NCBI RefSeq assembly: GCF_017676385.1
Contig: NZ_JAFFZN010000040.1
Span: 1-55,805 of the forward strand
DNA from: Streptomyces spirodelae
Lineage (GTDB): Bacteria; Actinomycetota; Actinomycetes; Streptomycetales; Streptomycetaceae
Length of the DNA stretch: 55,805 nt
Direction: 5' to 3'
The position numbers and the translations under genes were made by a program. This document shows positions 1 to 8,049 of the stretch, piece after piece; position 1 is the first letter of the stretch, and each line of letters opens with the position of its first letter. Under the pieces are notes generated by a model. That model saw nothing but the letters and a program-made list of their open reading frames with translations, did not search any database and was not told the DNA's origin.

Positions 1-636
1 TTCGTTGGTCCTATTCGCCTTGTTGTGGGCTGGGGTGGGTGCATGTCCCCTCCGGGGCCACGCACAGGCGGGCTACAGAGAGAGGTATGAGTGCCCGCTC
101 CCATGCTCCTGTATGCACAACAGGGTTGGTTTTGGTTCCAGAACCAACCCCCTGCACCCTCCAGAGGCGATCCCCTGACCTCACATCAAGTATGAACAAT
201 GGGGCAGGAATTAGGACGACAGCACACCACCCTGCATCCCAGCATCGCACAGCCTGGAGTTATAAACGCCCTATCAATAGGGCTTGCCAAAGTCATCAGT
301 AAAACCGTGAGAACGCCAAAATTGTATCCGAGCAGCAACAACACCCGCTGACGCCCTTGCAGCCAGCCACTAAGAGTCAGTTGGTCGCGCCGTTGCTGAC
401 TGCGGGATCAACTGGGGACCCGCGTACGAGAGGTGGGGCGATGAGCGGCCGTCGGCTGACGGAGAGTGGGCTGAGGGGTGCTGCGGAGGTTGAGGTGGTG
501 GGGTGGCGTGTCGTCGGTGAGATGCATGGGGGGAGAGCCTCGGTGCGGCCTTCGCGCGCGCGTGCGTCTAGAGGAAAAGAGGGCCCGTGCGCGGAACCCG
601 CTTTGACCAGGGGTTTTTTGGGAGGGCATGTGTTGG
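1..636. other. Left intergenic region, no convincing gene
   Basis: No ORF here has a credible ribosome site or codon pattern. It holds an imperfect hairpin at about 121-154 (arms GGGTTGGTT and AACCAACCC) and a 16-base dyad at 268-283 (GCCCTAT-CA-ATAGGGC). Its AT content is higher than in the coding parts. It may belong to the control or origin region in front of the winged-helix pair that starts at 882. Confidence 0.5.
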
Positions 637-828
637 CGCTGACACATTGACCTGCGGAAATGTGTCAGCGGTGCCACAGCGGCACCGGTATTCGACAAGC
701 TAGCTTGTACAATTGGCGATCGTTGCTGGTCAGGCCAGGTTTTTGGGACCCAGGCCCGGAGGTGAGTGTGTCGGTGCCGACACCAAAGCGCCACGCCAGG
801 ATGTACAAATCTGCCAACTGGAGTTGGC
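637..828. promoter_or_regulatory. Cluster of five dyad symmetries upstream of Rep-like pair
   Basis: Five inverted repeats lie within 192 bp: a perfect 12-bp stem 637-648/659-670 (CGCTGACACATT with a 10-nt loop), CGGTGCC/GGCACCG at 669-687, a perfect 14-bp palindrome ACAAGCTAGCTTGT at 695-708, TGTCGGTGCCGACA at 769-782, and GCCAACT/AGTTGGC at 813-828. The region ends 54 bp before the start of the first winged-helix gene. Such a cluster fits operators for autoregulation or part of a replication origin; the choice between these is inference. Confidence 0.6.
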
Positions 829-881
829 GAACTGTTAGGGTCCGTGGCGACCCCCGAGATCGAGGACAGGACCGTCGAGAC

Positions 882-1532
882 ATGGCCCGCCAGCCCAAGC
901 GCCCCGCCTCCGGCCGCAGCAAGGGCCGGATCGCCGCTGTGCCGCCCGGCGGTGACAGCGCCTTCCGGGAGACTTTGTCGTCCCGGCTGGGGCAGGACAT
1001 CAAGCCGCCGACCCGTAAGCGGCCGGTGCAGCAGATGGACGTCAGCGTCCGCTACACCTACCGCGCGCCCCACGAGGTATACGGCCGGTCCGGCTTCTCT
1101 GTGGTCAGCAACGACTTCCTCGCCGACGTCCTGGCCGTGCTGATCGCCCAGCACGGCATGTCACCGATCCAGTCGGCCGTGCTGGTGTGGTGCATCGGCC
1201 GGCAGCGCGAGGGTTGGCTGCGCGCCACCCACAAGAAGATCGCGGACAAGCTGGGCGTGGAGCGGTCGAACGTGACCCGGGCGATCGGGCGGCTGGAGGA
1301 GTGGCACATGCTCCAGCGCGTCGAGAGCGGTCTGATCTTCGTGAACCCACTGATCGGCTTCGAGGGCAACGGCGACCAGCAGCGGGAGATCCTGGAGGAA
1401 TTGCGCCGCAACGCCCCGGAGAACGCCTTCCCGGAGCTGCGTGCCCCGCGGCCTCCGCGCAGCGTGCAGCTGGAGCTGGGGGCGGAAGACGGGGATGATG
1501 ACGGTGTCGACAAGGAGGGGCGGGCATCCTGA
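882..1532 (+). CDS. Winged-helix RepL/MarR-like DNA-binding protein, candidate replication initiator
   Basis: A 216-residue basic protein. I start it at the ATG at 882, after a GAGGA purine run, because the upstream extension is low in coding character. Residues 1-50 are basic and disordered; residues about 115-145 form a helix-turn-helix (ATHKKIADKLGVERSNVTRAI) and 145-160 a wing with the FVNPLIGF segment typical of RepL-like plasmid proteins. The C-terminus is acidic. Its TGA overlaps the ATG of the next gene by one base, so the two are probably translationally coupled. The same two-gene arrangement, with recognisably similar proteins, occurs at 13386-12455. Function as replication initiator or repressor is inferred from family resemblance and from the dyads upstream. 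Confidence 0.75.
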   Translation: MARQPKRPASGRSKGRIAAVPPGGDSAFRETLSSRLGQDIKPPTRKRPVQQMDVSVRYTYRAPHEVYGRSGFSVVSNDFLADVLAVLIAQHGMSPIQSAVLVWCIGRQREGWLRATHKKIADKLGVERSNVTRAIGRLEEWHMLQRVESGLIFVNPLIGFEGNGDQQREILEELRRNAPENAFPELRAPRPPRSVQLELGAEDGDDDGVDKEGRAS

Positions 1533-1951
1533 TGATGCTGATTCAGGCGAGCGCCGGTTTCGGAATGCTGTACCGGCTGGATCTCACCAAGGGCGCTCAG
1601 GACCTGCTGAGCGCTCTCATCGAGCGTCAGGCGCCCGGCGGTGAGGTGAACGCCTCCCAGGCCGAGCTCGGGGCCCGTGTGGGCCTCTCACGCAACTCCG
1701 CGAACACCGCGATGGCACTGTTGGAGAGCCGGGGCCTTGTGCTGCGCCCAGAGGGGCGGAAGTACCGCACGTACTACCTTCATCCCTACATCGCTTCCTA
1801 CGCCTCCCAGGAAGAGCTGGAAGAGGCCGTCCACGACGCGGCCGAGCGTATCGAGGACGGCGAACTGCCCGAGATCGCGGTCCCGATGTACGAGACCGCA
1901 CCGCCCAAACGCTCCTCCACACCCCTACGCGCCGTCCGAGCCGCCGGGTAG
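1532..1951 (+). CDS. Second winged-helix protein of the pair
   Basis: A 139-residue MarR/RepL-like protein. Residues about 40-85 carry a helix-turn-helix (NASQAELGARVGLSRNSANTAMALL) and a basic wing (RPEGRKYRTYYLHPY). The start codon shares a base with the stop of the upstream gene (TGATG), which suggests coupling and possibly a heteromeric complex. An alternative start three bases later is possible. The sequence just after the stop still reads like protein in two other frames (see 1952-2110), so the present stop may be a late frameshift and the original protein about 50 residues longer. Confidence 0.7.
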   Translation: MMLIQASAGFGMLYRLDLTKGAQDLLSALIERQAPGGEVNASQAELGARVGLSRNSANTAMALLESRGLVLRPEGRKYRTYYLHPYIASYASQEELEEAVHDAAERIEDGELPEIAVPMYETAPPKRSSTPLRAVRAAG

Positions 1952-2110
1952 CCGACCTCAAACTGGGCCTGGTCTCGGCCAGCCTGGTGCGCTTCCCCTC
2001 ACTGGAGAAGATGCGGGAAGCCATCGAGGAGCTGCGCGTCAGCAGAGGGCCGAGGAACGGGCCCGCCGCCGCCTGGAGCGGGCACAGCAGAAGCTCTTCA
2101 GTTCACCGGT
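1952..2110 (+). pseudogene. Decayed C-terminal extension of the second winged-helix gene
   Basis: After the stop at 1951 one frame reads VADLKLGLVSASLVRFPSLE and continues KMREAIEEL to about 2028. A different frame then reads QQRAEERARRRLERAQQKLF to about 2100. Joined, these make one charged helical tail with good codon bias. This indicates two frameshifts (biological or from sequencing) that cut the tail off the 139-residue protein. It could instead be a chance run of open frame. Confidence 0.4.
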
Positions 2111-2326
2111 GGTGCATGAGCGGGGGAGGAAAGGGGGGATCAGGTGGCTTTGGAATGGGGGGTGGGGGCCGTGGTGTTGGTTTGTAATGGGCTCTAGTGG
2201 GCTCTTGGTGTTCCGGTGGCTTTCCGGGCGTCAGGTCTTGGAATATCTGTAGCCGGAGGGGGCCTTTATCGCGTTGAATTCTTCTGCGGCCCCGCACAAT
2301 CCGCGTTTCACCCCCTCCGAACCGTC

Positions 2327-4858
2327 TCAGCGGGCGAGCAGTCCGATCTCGAGGGCTTGGCGGGTCTGGTCGGGGGTGAGCTTGTGCTGTCTGTGGTGGG
2401 TGCGGGTGTTGCTGCGGAAGACGCCCAGGCGGATGTGGTGCTGGTTGCCTTCGGTGTCGGTGACGGTCTCGGTGTGAGGGCGTGGCACCCGCAGGTGTCC
2501 TTCGCGGGCCTTGAACTGGCGGGCGGCGGCCAGGTTGATCTCCCATCTCGACGCCCCGGCCGGGACGGCAGGTGTGGTGACGTGCTCCTTGGTTGATGGT
2601 CGGATTCCCAGCTCGGCCAGGCGCTTTTGCTGGCATTCGGTGAGGGTGTGCCAGGTGGCGGGCTGTTCGGTGAGCCAGGAGCCGATGTCGTCGCCGCCGA
2701 GGCTCACTCCGGGCTGGAGCTCGGCGAGGGTGGCGCCTTGGTCCAGCAGCCAGCGGGCTTTTGCATAGTGGCGTTGCCAGGCCAGGGGCCAGTCCGGGTT
2801 CCAGTCCGGGTCGATGGCCTCCAGCCGGCGGCGGCGTGAGGCGGTGCGCTCCGGTTTTGTGCCGAGGCCGCCGGGTTTGCGGGCCTGGTGCAGTCGTTCT
2901 CCGATTGCTACGCCTGCGAGGGCTGCGTGGCGTGGGGCTGCGAGGGTGTGGTGTTCGGCGAAGTAGCGGGCGCAGGCGTCCAGGAAGCGGGTGAATGCGT
3001 GGTCGCGGGGGTCGAAGACGAATCCGGTCTCGGTGAGCAGTTCGGTGCGCCAGTCGGGCAGGTCGCCCGCACGCCAGGCGCGGCGCTGCTCGGCTGCCCA
3101 CTGGCCGACGGGGAAGTCGGTGTGAGCTTCGCCGAGGTGGACTGTGGCGGTGTAGGGGATGTTGGCGTGTCCGTGTTCGGTGGCGTAGGTGCGGACGGCT
3201 TCGAGGCCGGTGAGCCAGGCGGTCGATTCTGGACGCAGGACGCGGGTGCGTACCAGTCGGGCGATCTCTTCTGCGTCGCGGCCGCGGCGGGAGAAGTGCA
3301 GCAGTGCGGGCTCGGCGCCTTGTGTTGGTGTTTTCCCTGCTGTACGCGGGTCGGTTGAGGGGGTGTTCTCCGGTGTGCCTCGGCGGCGGCCTGCCGGGCG
3401 CAGCGTGAGGCGTTCGATGAGGTGGGCGTCGAATGCGCGCAGGGCTCGTAGTACTGCCACCAGCGGTTCGAAGGCGGCTGCGGTCGCCATGTCCCGTCCT
3501 TCGTCTTCGGGGCCGAGGAGGATGGGGACGACCAGGCGGGCGACTTTGTCTTGGTGTGGTTTTTGGCGCAGGGCGCGGCCGGCGGCTTGGATGATGTCGA
3601 CGGGTGAGCTGCGTACGTCGGCGAACAGGACGCCGTCCAGTCCGCGGCGTCCGGTGATGTCGATGCCTTCGCCCAGCAGGCGGCATGTCGACAGGATGCG
3701 GAACTCTGTCTTGCGGCCTTGGGCGTTGAGGCCGTCGGCGAATTGGGTGAGGATCGCGCGCTGGTGTGCTGCGGGGTGGAGGCCGCACAGCCATTCGCCC
3801 CATACCTGGCCGGGGAAGCGGCCTGTGGCGCGCAGTTGGTCGGCCGCGTCGGGCAGGCCGCGGGCGAAGGAGAGTGCTTCCTGGGTGCGGGAGTGGAAGG
3901 CGAGGAGGCTGACGATGCCGGCGGTTTCCATGTGGGCGAGGGTGGCGGCGCGGATGGCGCCGAGGCGGGCGCCGCGGCGTTTGTCCGGTGTGGTGTCCGT
4001 GCTGGGGGGTGCGGGGTCGCGGATTTCCAGGACGTCGATTTCGAAGGAGGCGAGGATGCCTTCTTCGATGGCCTGTCCGAGGGGGTAGGTGTGGACGGGT
4101 TTGCCGTAGGTGGCTTCGTCGTCCATGGAGGCGACCAGCATGTCGCCGCCGGTGGTGTCGGTGTCGTAGACGCGTGGGGTGGCGGTCATGTAGAGGCGCC
4201 GGTGGGCGGGGATTCGGGTGTTGTCGTGGACGATGGCCCATGGTTTCGTTGTCAGTCCTGCGGTGCGGTGGGCCTCGTCCACGATGGCCAGTCCGAAGCC
4301 GTCGAGTTGCTGGCCGTACGCTCCTGTCAGGGCGCGTTCGAGGACGCCGGCGACTGCTCGTTCTTCGGCGGCCTCGGCTTCCTCGGCTTGGGGGTTCTCG
4401 TCGGTGTCGGTGTCGGCTGTGGGGTGGCGGCCGGGGTTTCCGACCAGGGAGGCGTAGGTCGCGAAGACGGTGACGGGGCCGCTGCCGGCCCACAGTGCCA
4501 GCCGGATCGGGTTGGTGGTGCACCGGACACCCAGTTCGTCGGCGAGGTGGGTGCGTACTTCTGGGTCGCGGTCGAGTGAGCAGACGGCGATCGCGCGGCC
4601 GCGCATGCCGTACTGGCGCCATTTCTCCACTGTCTGGGTGAGCAGGTTGAGTGTGGGTACCAGCACCAGCACTCGTCCTCGTGGCTCGAGGCGGCGGGCG
4701 GTCTCGTAGGCGATGAGGGTCTTGCCTGATCCGGGCGCGGCGATGACTTGGGCGCGCAGGCCGGTTGCGGGGATGCCGCCGGGTGGTGTCTCCAGTGCGA
4801 GGACGGCCGCTTCGACGGCTTCTTCCTGGCGGGGTCGCAGTGTCGTGGGCTCGGCCAC
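2327..4858 (-). CDS. DEAD/DEAH-box helicase with helicase-associated repeats
   Basis: An 843-residue superfamily 2 helicase starting at a GTG preceded by a strong GAGGAGGAAG ribosome site. Motif I (APGSGKT) is at residues 41-47, the DEAH box at 194-197, motif III (MTATPR) at 224-229, and the second RecA-like lobe with GEGIDI and QAAGRALRQ near 390-440. The last 320 residues contain three or four copies of the W-rich helicase-associated (HA) repeat. Proteins of this build are common near the ends of Streptomyces linear plasmids and chromosomes. It is the last gene of the tap-tpg operon, 46 bp after tpg. A role in processing or replicating plasmid ends is inferred from that position; the ATPase/helicase fold itself is plain. 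Confidence 0.85.
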   Translation of the reverse strand: MAEPTTLRPRQEEAVEAAVLALETPPGGIPATGLRAQVIAAPGSGKTLIAYETARRLEPRGRVLVLVPTLNLLTQTVEKWRQYGMRGRAIAVCSLDRDPEVRTHLADELGVRCTTNPIRLALWAGSGPVTVFATYASLVGNPGRHPTADTDTDENPQAEEAEAAEERAVAGVLERALTGAYGQQLDGFGLAIVDEAHRTAGLTTKPWAIVHDNTRIPAHRRLYMTATPRVYDTDTTGGDMLVASMDDEATYGKPVHTYPLGQAIEEGILASFEIDVLEIRDPAPPSTDTTPDKRRGARLGAIRAATLAHMETAGIVSLLAFHSRTQEALSFARGLPDAADQLRATGRFPGQVWGEWLCGLHPAAHQRAILTQFADGLNAQGRKTEFRILSTCRLLGEGIDITGRRGLDGVLFADVRSSPVDIIQAAGRALRQKPHQDKVARLVVPILLGPEDEGRDMATAAAFEPLVAVLRALRAFDAHLIERLTLRPAGRRRGTPENTPSTDPRTAGKTPTQGAEPALLHFSRRGRDAEEIARLVRTRVLRPESTAWLTGLEAVRTYATEHGHANIPYTATVHLGEAHTDFPVGQWAAEQRRAWRAGDLPDWRTELLTETGFVFDPRDHAFTRFLDACARYFAEHHTLAAPRHAALAGVAIGERLHQARKPGGLGTKPERTASRRRRLEAIDPDWNPDWPLAWQRHYAKARWLLDQGATLAELQPGVSLGGDDIGSWLTEQPATWHTLTECQQKRLAELGIRPSTKEHVTTPAVPAGASRWEINLAAARQFKAREGHLRVPRPHTETVTDTEGNQHHIRLGVFRSNTRTHHRQHKLTPDQTRQALEIGLLAR

Positions 4859-4904
4859 CGCTTCCTCCTCGATGCTGTGCGCCCTTGTTGGGTTCGCCGG
4901 GTTG

Positions 4905-5495
4905 TCAGGCGGAGAAGCCGACGGAGGTGGCGTACTCGTATTGGCCCCACTGGCTGCCCAGGTCGGTGAGCTGGTCGTCCCAGGCGTCTGCGAGGGCCTC
5001 GCTGTCCTGGGCGGCCCAGGCGTCGATGATGCGGTCCCAGTTGCGGATCCGCAGTCGGCGGAAGCCGGCTGCGTCGGTGGAGATGATTCGTCTGCGGGGT
5101 TCGGTGACCTGGGACTGGTCCAGTGGCTGGATTTCCACGCGGGTGCCGCCGCGGGCGTTGAGCCGCTGGAGGAGGTGGCGGGCGACGTTGCGGCGCCGGT
5201 AGGCGCGGTAGGCCGCGTCGATCCGGGCGAGGTTGTCCCGTGAGGGCGTCTGTTTGTGCTGCAGCCAGCGGCGCAGTGTGCCTCGGGTGACGGAGATTCC
5301 GGCGTCTTTCATGGCTTGGTATCCGGCGGGGGAGTTGGTGAGGTAGTTCAGGCGGGCGCCGAGGCCGCGGCGGGTGGTGACCGGGGAGCGGATGCCCCCT
5401 TCCAGGGCGAGGCGGTCGAGTACGTCGGCGGCCAGTTGGGCGCTTTTGCGGCCCTGGGCGCCGTAGAGGCCGAAGTTGAGTGTTCTGTCCGGCAC
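4905..5495 (-). CDS. tpg: Tpg-like telomere terminal protein
   Basis: A 196-residue protein with a GTG start that overlaps the stop of the upstream gene (TAGTG). The layout follows Streptomyces Tpg: a basic N-terminus, a helix-turn-helix-like segment at about residues 68-92 (SVTRGTLRRWLQHKQTPSRD), then a basic stretch with many arginines and a short beta segment (TRVEIQPLDQSQ). Length is close to the 184-185 residues usual for Tpg. Tpg is the protein joined to the 5' ends of linear Streptomyces replicons, serving as primer for end filling. Assignment rests on this resemblance recalled from the family and on the tap-like gene directly upstream; sequence identity to known Tpg is low by eye. Confidence 0.72.
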   Translation of the reverse strand: MPDRTLNFGLYGAQGRKSAQLAADVLDRLALEGGIRSPVTTRRGLGARLNYLTNSPAGYQAMKDAGISVTRGTLRRWLQHKQTPSRDNLARIDAAYRAYRRRNVARHLLQRLNARGGTRVEIQPLDQSQVTEPRRRIISTDAAGFRRLRIRNWDRIIDAWAAQDSEALADAWDDQLTDLGSQWGQYEYATSVGFSA

Positions 5496-7774
5496 TATGC
5501 GGCCTCTCGTTCCCGGTAGCTGCCCTCGGCCACTTTCTCGAGCCGGTAGGTCTGCTTGGGTTTGACCTCGGTGACCTCACGTCCCTGGGGGAACAGTGGT
5601 GTGTCCTTCCCGGCGGCCCGTGCGGCTTGCCAGTCGCCGGCCAGGTGGAGTTCGTCGGTGCCCATCATTCGTACGACGGTGAGTCCGGCCTGGTGGGCTT
5701 GCCAGGCTTTGTGCCACAGGTTGGCGAATGCCTGGCTGCGGATGATGTGCATCCAGTCCTGCCGGTAGAGGTCGCGGTTGTAGTTGGATTCGCCCATTGT
5801 CGAGACCAGTTTGGAGTACATGGCCTTGACGTATTCGTACGCTGTTTCGCCTTCTGCGGAGTCGGATGCGAGGGCGTTGGTGCGGGCCTGGACCAGGGCG
5901 CGGCGCAGGGATTCCAGCAGTTGCTCGGTCGAGCCCGACGTCCATGATTCGTGGATCAGTGGCCGTTCGCACAGCCCGTACTTGGGGCCGGAGAGGCGCA
6001 GGAGGAGGCGGAGGGTGGATTCGGTGATCCAGATGCGGCCGGGTTCTTCCCGGTCGCCGATCGGGTTGGGCAGGTGCGGGTGTTCCCATTCGGGTGGGGT
6101 GATCAGGTGGACGCCGGAGCGTTTGGTGTCGTGTGCGGGGCCGCCTTCGTCGGGGCCGAGGTGGTGTTCCAGTTGGCCGATGGGCAGGTGGGCCTTGAGT
6201 GCGCTGAGGTAGGCGCCGTTGATGTCGAGTCCGGTGATCATCTGGTCGCCGAGTTGGTCGAGGACTTGGGGTGGTGCTGTCCAGCGGGGGCGGGCTTCCC
6301 AGATGGCGTCGGCGTCCTGGCGGCCGCGTTTGTGCAGGATGTCGGGCAGGTCGGGGTAGTTGCGGAAGTCGTAGCGTCCGCCGGCCCGGCTCTGTTCGAG
6401 GAGGTCCATCACGTCGGGGATGGCGGTTTTCTGCAACTGGGCGATGGCCGTCTGGACTTCCCCTCCGGTCTCGGTGAGTACGGCTCGGACTCTGTTCTCG
6501 ATCCGCTCGACCAGTTCTGTCACTGTCCCGGTGGACTTCGCCACTGTGGCCGGTGTCTTGCCTGCGGTGCGTGGTGCGGCGGGCTGTGTCCGGCCGGCCG
6601 GTGGGGTGGGGCGGCGCGCTGGGGCGGGGACGACCGTTTCGCCTGCGGGGTCCGGGGCGGTAGCTGCGGGGTCGGGTGGGGGGGCTGTGGTTGAGGCGGG
6701 TGTGGGGGCGGGCTGGTCGAGCAGGCGCAGGTGTGTCATGTCCAACGCCACCTCGGCGGTGGCGAGTGTCCCCAGGTCCCGGGCTGTGACCGTGATGCGG
6801 GCCCTCGTGCCGTCGTCGGGGCGCGTGAGGCGGAAGACCCGGTCGGCTTGCAGCTGAGCCACCAGGTGGGGCTCGTCGGTGTCCAGCAGGATCATTACTG
6901 CTGTCTGCTTGTCGGCGGCCAGGCGGGTCAGTGTCTTCACCGCGGCCGGCAGGGTGCGGCCGGAGAGCGGGGTGCCCTCCGTGCGGGTGTGCTGGAGCCG
7001 GTCGACCACCACCAGCCCCAGGTCTTCGATGCGGGAGGCATCCTCGGCGATCGCCTGCGCGGTGGGTTCGGGCCGGGTGAACGACAGCGGCGCCCCCCGC
7101 AGGCGCCCCTCGGCGCCGGTCACGGCCTGCCGCTGCTCGTCGGAGAGGGTGCCGGCGGCGAACTGGGCGTAAGGCACGGGTGCTTCGGCCGCGATGAGGC
7201 GGCGGGCGGCCACTTGGAGGGGCACGCCGGAGAGGGCGTAGAGGACCGGGACGGGCTGCTCGGGCGCGAAGGCGGCCGCGCGTGCTGCCTGGAGGGCGAG
7301 GAGACTGCCGCCCGCGTGTGGCGGGGCGGCCACGAGCGTGACACTGCCCCGTGGCAGGCCGCCGGAGATGCGGTCCAGTGCTGTGAGACCTGTCGAGAGT
7401 CCTGCCGTCTGCGGGGCTGTCTCCAGCAGGCCGTCCAGTACGTCGCCGAGTCCGGTGGTCCCGCACGCCTGGGCCGTGTTCTGCCGGGGTCGGGCGGGGG
7501 GAGGGGCGGTGTGCCGGGAGACGGTGGCGGCGGGGTGGCCTCCTACGGTGAGGAGCTGCGGCTCGTTCTGGGCGGCAGCGACCAGGTTGCCCAGTTCCTG
7601 CCGGGCTTGCGTGCTCGACCAGACACGGCCGGGTGGTTCCGGCTCCTGGAGGTGCCGCATCACAGCGGCCTGTCGGCTCTTGGAGTTGACCAGGACGACG
7701 TCCTCACCCTGCTGGAGGTGCTCGACCACCTCGCTCCACTGCTCACGGGCCTGGGTGAGCGTGACTTCCCTCAA
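5495..7774 (-). CDS. tap: Tap-like telomere-associated protein with YefM/Phd and DnaB-like domains
   Basis: I start this 759-residue protein at a TTG (7774) because GAGGAGG lies six bases before it and the protein then begins with REVTLTQAREQW, a YefM/Phd-type N-terminus; a longer frame extends to 7978. Residues 1-45 and about 50-90 are two successive YefM/Phd-like modules. Residues about 125-330 resemble the C-terminal RecA-like domain of DnaB (LSTGLTALDRISGGLPRGS), but the P-loop reads APPHAGGS and lacks the lysine. From about 500 on there are segments like those of Streptomyces Tap: DINGAYLSAL, LPNP, YSKLVSTMGESN and MMGTDELHL, resembling a decayed family B polymerase palm. Tap recruits Tpg to telomeres; the one-base overlap with tpg supports that role. 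275 bp without a gene separate it from parB. Confidence 0.7.
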   Translation of the reverse strand: MREVTLTQAREQWSEVVEHLQQGEDVVLVNSKSRQAAVMRHLQEPEPPGRVWSSTQARQELGNLVAAAQNEPQLLTVGGHPAATVSRHTAPPPARPRQNTAQACGTTGLGDVLDGLLETAPQTAGLSTGLTALDRISGGLPRGSVTLVAAPPHAGGSLLALQAARAAAFAPEQPVPVLYALSGVPLQVAARRLIAAEAPVPYAQFAAGTLSDEQRQAVTGAEGRLRGAPLSFTRPEPTAQAIAEDASRIEDLGLVVVDRLQHTRTEGTPLSGRTLPAAVKTLTRLAADKQTAVMILLDTDEPHLVAQLQADRVFRLTRPDDGTRARITVTARDLGTLATAEVALDMTHLRLLDQPAPTPASTTAPPPDPAATAPDPAGETVVPAPARRPTPPAGRTQPAAPRTAGKTPATVAKSTGTVTELVERIENRVRAVLTETGGEVQTAIAQLQKTAIPDVMDLLEQSRAGGRYDFRNYPDLPDILHKRGRQDADAIWEARPRWTAPPQVLDQLGDQMITGLDINGAYLSALKAHLPIGQLEHHLGPDEGGPAHDTKRSGVHLITPPEWEHPHLPNPIGDREEPGRIWITESTLRLLLRLSGPKYGLCERPLIHESWTSGSTEQLLESLRRALVQARTNALASDSAEGETAYEYVKAMYSKLVSTMGESNYNRDLYRQDWMHIIRSQAFANLWHKAWQAHQAGLTVVRMMGTDELHLAGDWQAARAAGKDTPLFPQGREVTEVKPKQTYRLEKVAEGSYREREAA

Positions 7775-8049
7775 GGCCGCCTCCTCGTCCGGTTCGGCCA
7801 CCCTATCGCGGTAGGTGCATTGCAGGTGCAGTGCATGCAGGGAAGTGTTTCCGGCCAGTTGTCTGCGTCCGGGGTGGGGGTGCGAACGGGCAGCTCGGCT
7901 CGCAGAAGCCGTCCCGCTGCCCGGGCGCGCGTCCGGGACGTATGCGTCGGAGGAGCGCCCGGCACGGCACAGCCGCACACGTGGGAGGCCACCGTGGCGG
8001 GCGGTTCCCCTGACGTGGCAGCGATCGGTTCTTCTGACGTGCCAGTGGG

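Noticed and set aside
39..302. 87-codon ORF at the left end
   Set aside because: No ribosome site, no codon bias, no recognisable product.
2103..4622. Long (839-codon) open frame on the minus strand overlapping the helicase gene
   Set aside because: It is a frame shadow of the helicase: extremely Arg/Pro-rich, no ribosome site, and wrong codon-position GC bias.
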